Shown here piece by piece: positions 6,924 to 13,929 of a DNA stretch of 26,239 nucleotides (positions are counted from its first letter, which is position 1; each line of letters begins with the position of its first letter). Source of the stretch: a virus; the IMG/VR virus record IMGVR_UViG_3300047551_001112, positions 1 to 26,239 of that record. One strand, 5' to 3'. Below the pieces are notes generated by a model. The model was not told the origin of the DNA and did not search any database. It worked only from the letters and a program-made list of their open reading frames with translations. Position numbers and translations under genes: made by a program.

Positions 6924-7819
6924 ATCTTAGAACGAATATCTTGAATAAGTTTTTCACAAATAGTATCAATCTCCTCTCTTGTAAAATCCATCAGATCATG
7001 ATTATTTGTCTCGCCAATATACATATCGAACTCTGCAAGACGATAAGGCATATATGTCCTATCATCACCTTTCTCTATGTTAACAAACCAACCTGGATAA
7101 CCACAATTTATAGGAGTTGTACCGCCAAATAAAACCATTCCTGGTTTATCAAATGCATAAGCTAGGTGTTGTCCTGCACTATCACAACCAAAGAAGTAAT
7201 CAGATTGTGATGCAATCATTGCCCATTCTCTAATTCCTACTCCTCTAATTCCTAAGACCATATTTCTATCTACAAAAGGAATTTCTCTATCATCAAATAA
7301 TGCAATTTGAAATCCAGCCTTGGTTAACGCATTAATAGCTTTGATAGTTAGCTCTCTAGAAAACGATCTTACTGTATTATCTAATACTTCATTGTTATTG
7401 AAAGTAGCTGTACTACCAAATGGTTGAAAGAGGATTGTCTTTTTACCAGATGGTTTAATGACATCGTTAAACCTGTTTTTCTCTGGTTTAGTTAGATAGA
7501 TCCTAGGTTTGTGTGTAGGTTCTGTAGAATTGTTAATCTCTTCATTAAATGCTTGAGAAAGACTAATTCTGTTATTGATGTAATTAGAATTAAAATAGGG
7601 TTCTGGTTTAAAGATCTTTGTATCTTTTATTCTATCAAAAAGACCTTTTGTATTGTTATCAAAAAGATTGTTAGCTAAAAGTTTATTACCCCAAAACAAA
7701 GGTGTCCAGAAATAAGTAATAATTGTTGTATCAGGGTGTTCAGTGATAAAGTTTTCAAGAGCTGGAATTGAGCAGATCTGGCGACCTGCGCCTCCATCAA
7801 TTAGTATAGTATGTTTCAT
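6920..7819 (-). CDS. GT9-like (heptosyltransferase-type) glycosyltransferase, 299 aa
   Basis: The C-terminal Rossmann half carries the GT9 hallmark: 'SDYFFGCDSAGQHLAYAF' (Asp213, His218), then 'KPGMVLFGGTTP' (225-236), as in ADP-heptose LPS transferases. The N-terminal half opens with 'ILIDGGAGRQICSIPAL', like the DxxG(D)x start of GT-B enzymes. Family members move sugars onto lipid or other acceptors. The acceptor here is unknown: a viral protein, host LPS or DNA are all possible. Two bases separate it from the 2OG-oxygenase gene, hinting at a joint task. Both lie between nrdA and nrdB. Confidence 0.7.
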   Translation of the reverse strand: MKHTILIDGGAGRQICSIPALENFITEHPDTTIITYFWTPLFWGNKLLANNLFDNNTKGLFDRIKDTKIFKPEPYFNSNYINNRISLSQAFNEEINNSTEPTHKPRIYLTKPEKNRFNDVIKPSGKKTILFQPFGSTATFNNNEVLDNTVRSFSRELTIKAINALTKAGFQIALFDDREIPFVDRNMVLGIRGVGIREWAMIASQSDYFFGCDSAGQHLAYAFDKPGMVLFGGTTPINCGYPGWFVNIEKGDDRTYMPYRLAEFDMYIGETNNHDLMDFTREEIDTICEKLIQDIRSKI

Positions 7820-7821
7820 AA

Positions 7822-8406
7822 TTATCTAAACTTTGGTCCACTAACCCATCCCACAAGACTACATCTTGTTCCTAGTGTTACTGGAGTTACTTCATGTAAT
7901 GTAAAGCTAGGAAAGAAGTTAATAGTTCCTTGCTTTCTTGAGGGTTTGACAGGAGTTGGTGCAGTGTATAATAATAAATCTCCACCCTCGTAACTATTTT
8001 CATTGGAAAGCTGAACACTAAAACTTAGCTTTCTTGATACAGCAGTATTGTATCCATAATCAGTATGCTTATCATACATACCACCATCACCATCAGTATC
8101 ATCATATTTGGTAAATTGTAATTCCTCCAATGCTACTAAATCAAACTGAAAAAACTGTTGGTTGATGTTGGTAATCAAGTCGGTACACTTCCTGTATAAC
8201 CACTCACATTCACCATTTTTATGATCTAACCAACTGATATGAGAACGTCTTATATCATCGTTAATTGGATTTTCACCAAATACTGTTGCTCTGGTGGGAG
8301 TAAATACTTCAGTCCCTAATCTAATTACTTCTTTACACTCTTCTTCACTGAATGCATTTTCTACAAATGCATACGTTTCGTTGATCCACCCTTTCAAAAA
8401 CCACAT
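7822..8406 (-). CDS. 2-oxoglutarate/Fe(II) dioxygenase, prolyl-hydroxylase type, 194 aa
   Basis: Oxidises (usually hydroxylates) a substrate with Fe(II), O2 and 2-oxoglutarate. The iron triad is visible as His114-x-Asp116 (DKHTDYG) and His171 (FTLHEVTPV), with Arg181 as the 2-oxoglutarate anchor (GTRCSLVGWV); 'YEGGDLLLY' (139-147) is typical of the P4H/PKHD group. A GGAG ribosome site lies 14 bases after the NrdA stop. Such enzymes are frequent in marine T4-type phages, where the substrate is mostly unknown. Confidence 0.88.
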   Translation of the reverse strand: MWFLKGWINETYAFVENAFSEEECKEVIRLGTEVFTPTRATVFGENPINDDIRRSHISWLDHKNGECEWLYRKCTDLITNINQQFFQFDLVALEELQFTKYDDTDGDGGMYDKHTDYGYNTAVSRKLSFSVQLSNENSYEGGDLLLYTAPTPVKPSRKQGTINFFPSFTLHEVTPVTLGTRCSLVGWVSGPKFR

Positions 8407-8420
8407 AATCTATTCTCCTA

Positions 8421-10223
8421 TTAACCCTCACAAGCTAAACAAACTTCGTCACTTTGTGCTAATTGTTTTAAATCTATTTCCTCGATCACCTGACGTTCTA
8501 TTTTCTTAGAGACTTTATCAGCTTTCGAAATCTTTTCGCTGCGGCAGTAGTATAACGTTTTGAGTCTTTGCTTCCATGCCATAAAGTGGACTGCGTGTAT
8601 GTATTTGACACTTGAGTCAGGCCTGAAAAAGAGATTAACGCTCTGCGCTTGGTCAATATAGGATTGGCGATCAGCGGCATGCTGTACAATCCATCTTTGG
8701 TCAATTTCCATTGAAGTCTTAAACACTTCTTTGGTCCATTCATCGAGTATTTCAAGATGTTGAACACTACCATCATTGGCGATAATACTCGACCAGATTT
8801 CGTTATAGTCCAACTTAGAATCGGCATCACATTTTTCCTTTATAATATAATCTAACCATTTATTCTTATTAAGATGAGCCCCTGATAAAGTATCTTGGCG
8901 ATAAGCATTAGCACGATAAGGTTCAATGCTAGGAGAGGTATTGCCCATAATAATGGATGATGAAGCATTGGGAGCAATAGCCATAAGATGGCTGAACCTA
9001 CGCCCAGTGCCCACAGCATCAGGAGCTTCACCACGATCTTTTCCAAGGTCAAGGTTTGCATGATCTAATCCTTCACGGATATGTTTAAACATTTGTTTAT
9101 TTTTGCTTACAGCCAGCGCTGATTCAAACGGGACTTGTACCTTTTGTAAGTAAGCATGAAAGCCTAAGGCTCCAATGCCAATAGAACGCTCAGACCTAGC
9201 AGAATGAATGGCTCTGGGTATGGTAGTTGGCGCGTTATCAATAAAATACTGTAGAACATTATCGAGCATCTCAGCAACATCACGGAGGAACTGTTTATTA
9301 TTTTTCCACTCATCGAAGTATTCCAAATTAACTGATGACAAACAACACACCGCAGTACGTTCTTTGTCTGTTGGTAAAATAATCTCACTACATAAGTTAC
9401 TTTGTTTAATACTTAAGCCAAGTTTCTTTTGAAACTCTGGCATTGCATTATTGCTAGTATCAATGAAATGCAAATAAGGTTCGCCAGTCTGCATTCTAAG
9501 TTCTAAGATACGTTGCCAAAGTTCTCTAGCTGAGATTGTTTCTCTTACTTCGCCGTTATGTGGATCCTTCAACTCCCAAGTATCATCAGCAGATGGATCA
9601 ATCATACACCTTTCAATGATATGCATAAAATCATCAGTAATATTAATGCCGTGATGTAGATTCAAGGCACGCATATTGGGATCGCCTGTTGGCTTTCTCA
9701 TATCTAGAAATAAGAGAATATCAGGATGAGAGATATTAAGGTATGCAGCATAAGAACCACGACGAGTCCTACCTTGTCTATAAGCGAGAGATGATGCGTC
9801 ATATGTGCGAAGATGGGGCATCACTCCAACACTTTTATCATCCGCTGAACGAATACCGATTCCAATTCCTACTCCTCCACCGAGCATTGAGAGCCAGTTG
9901 ACTTCTGATAAAGTGCTGACCAAACCTTCAGCACTATCATCAAGATAAGGTAGAAAACAACTAATAGGAAGACCCCGCTTCGAGCGTCCAAAAGAGAGTA
10001 TCGGTGTGCTATAGCTAAGCCAGTGATTGCTGCTATAATCATAAAGACGCTGACTGTGCTCTGGATTTGATCCAAACGCTGATGAGACATATGCAAACCT
10101 TTCTTGAGGAGAAGCTTCACCTTCCATCATGTATGATTCTTGCAACCTTTTAACACCCAATTCATCGAACAAATTATCTCGAGAATAGTCTACCTTAATG
10201 CCATGGACAATTCCAGGGGTCAT
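8421..10223 (-). CDS. nrdA: ribonucleoside-diphosphate reductase, large (alpha) subunit NrdA, 600 aa
   Basis: Catalytic subunit of class I ribonucleotide reductase. Visible active-site parts are Cys89 (PISCFLP), Asn276/Cys278/Glu280 (SNLCSEI), Cys293 (TAVCCLSS) and the radical-transfer Tyr pair in 'KTLYYCRSEK'; the redox-shuttle Cys595 and Cys598 close the chain (VCLACEG). It is short (about 760 aa in E. coli) because it starts right at the barrel domain: the N-terminal ATP cone that shuts the enzyme off with dATP is missing. The ATG sits behind a GGAG, which argues against a truncated call. Electrons likely come from the nearby thioredoxin. Confidence 0.96.
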   Translation of the reverse strand: MTPGIVHGIKVDYSRDNLFDELGVKRLQESYMMEGEASPQERFAYVSSAFGSNPEHSQRLYDYSSNHWLSYSTPILSFGRSKRGLPISCFLPYLDDSAEGLVSTLSEVNWLSMLGGGVGIGIGIRSADDKSVGVMPHLRTYDASSLAYRQGRTRRGSYAAYLNISHPDILLFLDMRKPTGDPNMRALNLHHGINITDDFMHIIERCMIDPSADDTWELKDPHNGEVRETISARELWQRILELRMQTGEPYLHFIDTSNNAMPEFQKKLGLSIKQSNLCSEIILPTDKERTAVCCLSSVNLEYFDEWKNNKQFLRDVAEMLDNVLQYFIDNAPTTIPRAIHSARSERSIGIGALGFHAYLQKVQVPFESALAVSKNKQMFKHIREGLDHANLDLGKDRGEAPDAVGTGRRFSHLMAIAPNASSSIIMGNTSPSIEPYRANAYRQDTLSGAHLNKNKWLDYIIKEKCDADSKLDYNEIWSSIIANDGSVQHLEILDEWTKEVFKTSMEIDQRWIVQHAADRQSYIDQAQSVNLFFRPDSSVKYIHAVHFMAWKQRLKTLYYCRSEKISKADKVSKKIERQVIEEIDLKQLAQSDEVCLACEG

Positions 10224-10268
10224 ATACTTTACTCCGTTATTTTTGTTTTACAGATCAAAAACTAATAA

Positions 10269-10529
10269 TCAAAGACCTAATAAGTTCTTCTTAGGTGCCT
10301 CTATTTTGATAGTCTCTACTTTGCATTTTTCAGCTAATGCAATCGCTCCTACTCTTACTCCAGTGTCTCCACCTTTAGCAATTTCAGTCACAGCAGCAAA
10401 ACATGCAGCTTGTGAAATCGTTGTGTCTTTACTTATAGACTTTGCAGTGTCGTAATATAACTGCTCTTTACTTGTAGTTGCACAAGAGGCTAGAAGTAGT
10501 GAAATTAACATAATCATGACATATCTCAT
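10269..10529 (-). CDS. small lipoprotein, 86 aa
   Basis: MRYVMIMLISLLLASC is a type II (lipoprotein) signal with lipobox LASC and lipidated Cys16; the +2 residue is Ala, not Asp, which favours the outer membrane. The mature part has two more Cys and a helical stretch. Its start overlaps the stop of the preceding lipoprotein gene (ATGA) and the bases around both starts are the same (see the repeat at 10521-10535). It may belong to the lysis set or be a lipoprotein acting in superinfection exclusion. No specific family recognised. Confidence 0.7.
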   Translation of the reverse strand: MRYVMIMLISLLLASCATTSKEQLYYDTAKSISKDTTISQAACFAAVTEIAKGGDTGVRVGAIALAEKCKVETIKIEAPKKNLLGL

Positions 10530-10535
10530 TTCTTG
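10521..10535. repeat. 15-base repeat at lipoprotein gene junction, copy 1
   Basis: The plus-strand 15-mer ATATCTCATTTCTTG spans the stop/start junction of the two lipoprotein genes. It recurs exactly at 10799-10813, over the junction of the first lipoprotein gene with the spanin-like gene. Read on the minus strand it supplies the ATGA overlap and the MRY start of both genes. Confidence 0.8.
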
Positions 10536-10807
10536 ACCCCATCATATACTTCTTTTTGTTTCTTATACCAATCATTCCAGCCATCATTCTTAAGACTGCA
10601 TTCATAGTAAAGAGTATAGTTGTTAACTACTGCTTTTAGCAACTCAGTAATTGCAATTTTGTCACCTTCTATCTGTTTAAGATCAGGACATTTTTCTAGC
10701 AATTGCTTAGGTGCTTCTGGCCACTGTGGTTTAGCTGGTAAAAACTTAGTAACCATACCGCAACCAGATAATCCTAAAGCTACAAGAATGGCTAATATAT
10801 ATCTCAT
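10526..10807 (-). CDS. lipoprotein, candidate o-spanin (Rz1-like), 93 aa
   Basis: A lipoprotein signal MRYILAILVALGLSGC with lipobox LSGC (Cys16) is followed by a Pro-rich stretch (PAKPQWPEAPKQLLEKCPDL) and a helix with 'NNYTLYYECSLKNDGW'. The order Cys-lipid, proline-rich part, 'CPDL', then a Y-x-E/x-C helix resembles outer-membrane spanins (Rz1-type), which pair with an inner-membrane partner to fuse the two membranes at lysis. The gene lies directly after the coiled-coil membrane protein with an ATGA overlap, the usual Rz/Rz1 order. The call rests on layout and motif resemblance. Confidence 0.6.
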   Translation of the reverse strand: MRYILAILVALGLSGCGMVTKFLPAKPQWPEAPKQLLEKCPDLKQIEGDKIAITELLKAVVNNYTLYYECSLKNDGWNDWYKKQKEVYDGVKK

Positions 10808-10813
10808 TTCTTG
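10799..10813. repeat. 15-base repeat at lipoprotein gene junction, copy 2
   Basis: Second exact copy of the plus-strand 15-mer found at 10521-10535, here at the spanin-like/lipoprotein junction. The two lipoprotein genes therefore start with the same bases, as expected from a duplication or from recombination at gene edges. Confidence 0.8.
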
Positions 10814-11343
10814 TCTCCGGTTGCTGGTGATTTAGCTGCTTCATTATGCATATTAAGTATTACTGAAGGAACTGGACATTCTTTGATGACACGTTTCAGT
10901 TCTTCAATCTCACCTTCAAGTTTCTTCTTCTGATCTTCTGATAAGTCTTTAGTTACTTCTTTTACTACTTCAGGTCCCTGAATTATCTTATCGACAAACT
11001 TAGTAATTACTTCACCTTTTTCTTTAATTACTTTAGTTTTTTCAACAATCTTTTCTTGTACTTCTACAGTTACCTGTTTACCTTTATTTTCAGCAACTGA
11101 AACCTGCTCTTCTAGTTCCTTGACACGATTTTCCCATTTTTGTTCATTGCTAGCTGCACCAAGAAACCATATCGATATTACTGTTAGAGCAATACCAACA
11201 CCTTGTACAGCAAACCTATTTGCAGTTACTAATGGAATTTTTGATAGGAACCAAGCAGCAGCAATCGCTGCGACTCCTAGTGCAAGTGTGAATCCCCAAA
11301 ACCAAGTTGGGATCCAACCAAAGAGCATGGTTAGTTGCCACAT
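10804..11343 (-). CDS. membrane protein with long coiled coil, candidate i-spanin (Rz-like), 179 aa
   Basis: Two hydrophobic helices (about 13-33 and 43-63) are followed by a charged coiled-coil region (about 66-155, KELEEQVSVAENKGKQ and onward) and a closing 'CPVPSVILNMHNEAAKSP'. That ending (Cys-x-Pro then a hydrophobic stretch and H/LNxAA) resembles phage inner-membrane spanins. If both helices cross the membrane, the coiled coil lies on the same side as the N-terminus, so a periplasmic coil needs an N-out start, unlike the one-helix Rz. The candidate o-spanin follows at once. The endolysin and holin are not identified in the window. Confidence 0.6.
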   Translation of the reverse strand: MWQLTMLFGWIPTWFWGFTLALGVAAIAAAWFLSKIPLVTANRFAVQGVGIALTVISIWFLGAASNEQKWENRVKELEEQVSVAENKGKQVTVEVQEKIVEKTKVIKEKGEVITKFVDKIIQGPEVVKEVTKDLSEDQKKKLEGEIEELKRVIKECPVPSVILNMHNEAAKSPATGDKK

Positions 11344-11344
11344 A

Positions 11345-12013
11345 TCAGTCTAACCTCTTAATGAGTGGAAATACTTTTGATATAACTTCTGCGCACGCTA
11401 GAGCAATATCAGCGTGCTCTTTTTGTGTTCCGTTTTCTTTTCGTAGAGATATATAGTGAATCCAAGATCTCACGGTTCCATTCATATAAAGTCTAGATTC
11501 TGTCAAACCTTCTGGAAGTACTGCACGAGCTTGTTCTTTTGCAATTCCGTTTTCAATAGCCCAAGTATAAGCATGCTTTGCTGCTTGGATAACATCTGCC
11601 TGTATGTTATCCCATCTAGCTTGTAACATGATATCATCTGTTTTTATACTGTTTTGTCTGTTCTTGGTGTCCTGTAACCTTGCTTCTCTAAAAACGAAAT
11701 TGAGTTCTTTAACAGGGTCAGCATATCGCTGGGAGAACTCTTGGAAACTGAAACTTCTGTGTCTGAGGATTTGTCTTGCAATGTCTCTGGTGGTTGTGAT
11801 TTCGAGACAGACGTTGACCATTTCGAATGGTGACCAATGCTGGTTTTTAATAAGGTATCGCAGTAATCTGTCCGAGGTTTCTGTATTGGATTGATTACTT
11901 GGGTTCGACACTCTGGCGCAGTAGGCAATGAGATCTTGTATATCGGGCACAGTTTCGAAATCATCTAGTAACTCCGATGAGGGTTCTGAATAACTAATTA
12001 ACTTAACTTTCAT
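11345..12013 (-). CDS. thyX: flavin-dependent thymidylate synthase ThyX, 222 aa
   Basis: Makes dTMP from dUMP with FAD, NADPH and methylene-tetrahydrofolate. The ThyX motif RHRx7S is present: Arg84-His85-Arg86 to Ser94 (RHRSFSFQEFS), with 'HWSPFEM' upstream (59-65) and the helical C-terminal half 'EQARAVLPEGLTESRLYMNG' as in the family. I start at the ATG at 12013 (MKVKLISYS), which forms an ATGA with the primase stop; an in-frame ATG at 12025 would add four residues. It works with dCMP deaminase and NrdAB in viral dTTP supply. Confidence 0.95.
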   Translation of the reverse strand: MKVKLISYSEPSSELLDDFETVPDIQDLIAYCARVSNPSNQSNTETSDRLLRYLIKNQHWSPFEMVNVCLEITTTRDIARQILRHRSFSFQEFSQRYADPVKELNFVFREARLQDTKNRQNSIKTDDIMLQARWDNIQADVIQAAKHAYTWAIENGIAKEQARAVLPEGLTESRLYMNGTVRSWIHYISLRKENGTQKEHADIALACAEVISKVFPLIKRLD

Positions 12014-13026
12014 ACTCTTTTCCATGATGTAAATTTTAACTTTGCTTGCAAGCCTTGAAACGTATTTGTATTTATAATCTTATTAACATTTATCCCAGCT
12101 AAAATCATCTCATTAATATCTTTTTCCTCAATTGTTTGAGGCCAGATAACAACACGGTATTGATCATCGATCATACTACCAAGTAATTTAACTACTTCTT
12201 TATTCCTTGGTTGATTATCTAGGACGATAATTAGCTTTTCTTTAGGCAAATTAGACTGTTTTAGCTTTACAATAGCTGTTCCTGCTACTGCTATAGCATT
12301 AGGAACAAATAAACTGTCTATTGGCCCTTCTACAGCGTAGATATCTTTATTTAGATCAATATCATCAATGTTGTAGATCATTGGATCGTCTTCATCAATC
12401 TTAATTGTGAGATATCTCAGAGCTTCACCTCTCAATGCTCTGCATGTTAGACCAACTAATTTATCTTGTTGATTATAAAAGGGAATTACAAGCCTTGGTT
12501 CTGTGGTTTTAATCTGTTCTTTGTATTTGTCTGATAATTGCACTATCTTGCTAATATCATCAACATAATAAAGTTTATGAAATTTTTCGATCGGTATCTT
12601 GCGCTTCGTAACAAACTCAACTGCCTCATTATCTTTTGGTAGCTTATCGAGTCTTTCCATCAAAGAATCAATAAGTCTTGTTGGTCCAAATACTGGTTCT
12701 TCTATCTTAAATAGTTGTTCAACATTTGCTGTAGATTTCTTTTGTTGGTCACCATCAGCATATCTCTCAAGCAAGTACTGCTTAAAGATCATGTGATCAA
12801 GGTCTTTCAAAAAATTACTAAATGTCATACTTGCAGAACAATTGTGACATTTATAGTAGAGTGTATTATTTCTACCATAAAAGTAGCCACGAGTCTTTTG
12901 TTTGTTTTTTGTTGAATCACCACAAAGAATGCAGCGACAATTGTAGAGGTTGCTACTCTTCTTTTTAAAGAGAGGCAACCTGTTACTAATTAGGGAAAGA
13001 TACTTGAGATCGAGATATAAAGACAT
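12010..13026 (-). CDS. DNA primase, T4 gp61-like, 338 aa
   Basis: Lays RNA primers for lagging-strand synthesis together with a gp41-type helicase (not in this window). An N-terminal zinc finger uses Cys32/Cys35 (CILC) and Cys60/Cys63 (CHNC); the TOPRIM catalytic domain shows 'IYAVEGPIDSLF' (Glu233 and Asp237) and 'LIIVLDNQPRNKE' (Asp270). Length equals T4 gp61 (about 340 aa). The ATG is preceded by AGGAG, and both fall in a hairpin (13025-13048). Its stop overlaps the ThyX start. Confidence 0.9.
   Translation of the reverse strand: MSLYLDLKYLSLISNRLPLFKKKSSNLYNCRCILCGDSTKNKQKTRGYFYGRNNTLYYKCHNCSASMTFSNFLKDLDHMIFKQYLLERYADGDQQKKSTANVEQLFKIEEPVFGPTRLIDSLMERLDKLPKDNEAVEFVTKRKIPIEKFHKLYYVDDISKIVQLSDKYKEQIKTTEPRLVIPFYNQQDKLVGLTCRALRGEALRYLTIKIDEDDPMIYNIDDIDLNKDIYAVEGPIDSLFVPNAIAVAGTAIVKLKQSNLPKEKLIIVLDNQPRNKEVVKLLGSMIDDQYRVVIWPQTIEEKDINEMILAGINVNKIINTNTFQGLQAKLKFTSWKRV
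12069..12076 (-). promoter_or_regulatory. late-promoter-like box inside the primase gene
   Basis: The minus strand reads TATAAATA, an exact match to the T4-type late promoter core, about 55 bases upstream of the ThyX start. It lies in coding sequence of an AT-rich genome, so it may be chance; if active it would give late transcripts through thyX into the lysis-like genes. Confidence 0.3.
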
Positions 13027-13048
13027 ATAGGCTCCTAAGAACCTATAT
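13025..13048 (-). promoter_or_regulatory. hairpin holding the primase ribosome site and start codon
   Basis: A perfect 7-base inverted repeat (ATATAGG / CCTATAT) encloses a 10-base loop. On the minus strand the loop reads TTCTTAGGAG, so the AGGAG ribosome site is in the loop and the first two bases of the primase ATG are in the closing stem. Folding could limit ribosome access. A TATAAT (13052-13047) overlaps the upstream arm. Confidence 0.5.
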
Positions 13049-13052
13049 TATA
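13047..13052 (-). promoter_or_regulatory. possible -10 box before primase
   Basis: The minus strand reads TATAAT 21 bases before the primase ATG. No good -35 hexamer or MotA-like box is visible at the right distance. A transcript starting from it would begin inside the hairpin and lose its upstream arm. Confidence 0.35.
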
Positions 13053-13072
13053 CGTGCAAATGATGTTAAGAT

Positions 13073-13384
13073 CTACTCACCACTGAATAACTTAAGAACA
13101 ACAGGATTGTGTGACAACCAACCAGCTGCAGCAATAGCTCCTAGGACTAAATAAGTCCATTTGGTTTTAATATTTTCAAAATCTTCAAGGCGTCTAGAAA
13201 GAGAAGCATGTTGGTTACTAGCTTCAGCTCTCATTTCCTTGAGAGTATTTGAAAGGTCATCGCGTGTTTTATCCAAACAGTCATGCATTTTTTGAACTTC
13301 GACTTTTACTTCATCGAGTTTTTCATCTAAATTTCTGACTTGTTCTTCTAACACTGCTATTCTCGCTAGGTGATCGTCAACCAT
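13073..13384 (-). CDS. coiled-coil protein with C-terminal membrane helix, 103 aa (holin-like/XhlA-like layout)
   Basis: Residues about 5-70 form a continuous charged coiled coil (IAVLEEQVRNLDEKLDEVKV), followed by one hydrophobic helix (about 76-91, WTYLVLGAIAAAGWLS) and a short end. This tail-anchored layout is that of XhlA-type lysis accessory proteins and of several small phage membrane proteins next to structural genes. No holin activity can be shown from sequence. It starts 2 bases after the DUF4214-protein stop and is followed by a 46-base gap holding the primase hairpin. Confidence 0.6.
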   Translation of the reverse strand: MVDDHLARIAVLEEQVRNLDEKLDEVKVEVQKMHDCLDKTRDDLSNTLKEMRAEASNQHASLSRRLEDFENIKTKWTYLVLGAIAAAGWLSHNPVVLKLFSGE

Positions 13385-13386
13385 TG

Positions 13387-13929
13387 TTACTTTTTCTTAG
13401 CTGGAGCCTTCTTAGCAGGAGCTTTAGAGGCAGGTTTAGCGGGAGCTTTAGCTGCTGGAGCTTTGGCTGCTGGTTTTGCTTCTTCTTTAGGTTTGTTCAA
13501 CTCTTTATACTCCTCTGAAGAGATAAAATGACCACGAATGTTATCGATTGGTTCTTGTGTTTCTACCCAATACTTTAAACCAGCTTCATCAGGATCACGC
13601 TTTAATAACTCTTTATATAAAGCAGTGATTGCTTCTACTCTCATCTTAGCCTTGAATTCATCAGACTTCATGAACTCTTCTCTAATTGTGTCAATATCGT
13701 GTGGTGTAGATACCCAATAATCTAATCCACCTTGATCAGCCTCACGTCCAAGTACTTCTTTGTACAGATCTGAAATTTGTTGTTTTCTGCTAGCCATAAT
13801 ATCATCCTCTATTTGTTTTGGTGTTTCTGGTTCTTTCACTACAACGGGGTTAACAGGAGTAGCAGGTACTACAGACTCAAGTTTTTCACCCTGTTCTAAT
13901 CCGAATAATTTTTTAAAAAACTTAAGCAT
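13387..13929 (-). CDS. two-repeat DUF4214 protein with Ala/Pro/Lys-rich tail, 180 aa
   Basis: Two tandem copies of a DUF4214-like unit are clear: residues 52-93 (ISDLYKEVLGREADQGGLDYW) and 101-142 (ITALYKELLKRDPDEAGLKYW), both with the 'LYxExLxRxxDxxGLxYW' core. This domain is found in bacterial surface and S-layer-type proteins. The last 30 residues are almost only Ala, Pro and Lys, as in histone H1-like tails, and would bind DNA, RNA or acidic surfaces. The N-terminus MLKFFKKLFGLE is an amphipathic helix that may touch membranes. A virion surface or host-envelope role is an inference. The start overlaps the previous gene by 8 bases. Confidence 0.75.
   Translation of the reverse strand: MLKFFKKLFGLEQGEKLESVVPATPVNPVVVKEPETPKQIEDDIMASRKQQISDLYKEVLGREADQGGLDYWVSTPHDIDTIREEFMKSDEFKAKMRVEAITALYKELLKRDPDEAGLKYWVETQEPIDNIRGHFISSEEYKELNKPKEEAKPAAKAPAAKAPAKPASKAPAKKAPAKKK

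Noticed and set aside
8498-10120. Several minus-strand frames inside nrdA (for example 8498-8830, 8852-9061, 9869-10120), some with hydrophobic stretches
   Set aside because: They lie in other frames of an unmistakable NrdA coding sequence, have no ribosome sites and no features beyond frame-shadow composition.
11604-11964. Additional frames on both strands over thyX
   Set aside because: ThyX has its full signature in one frame; the others show no ribosome site or recognisable domain.
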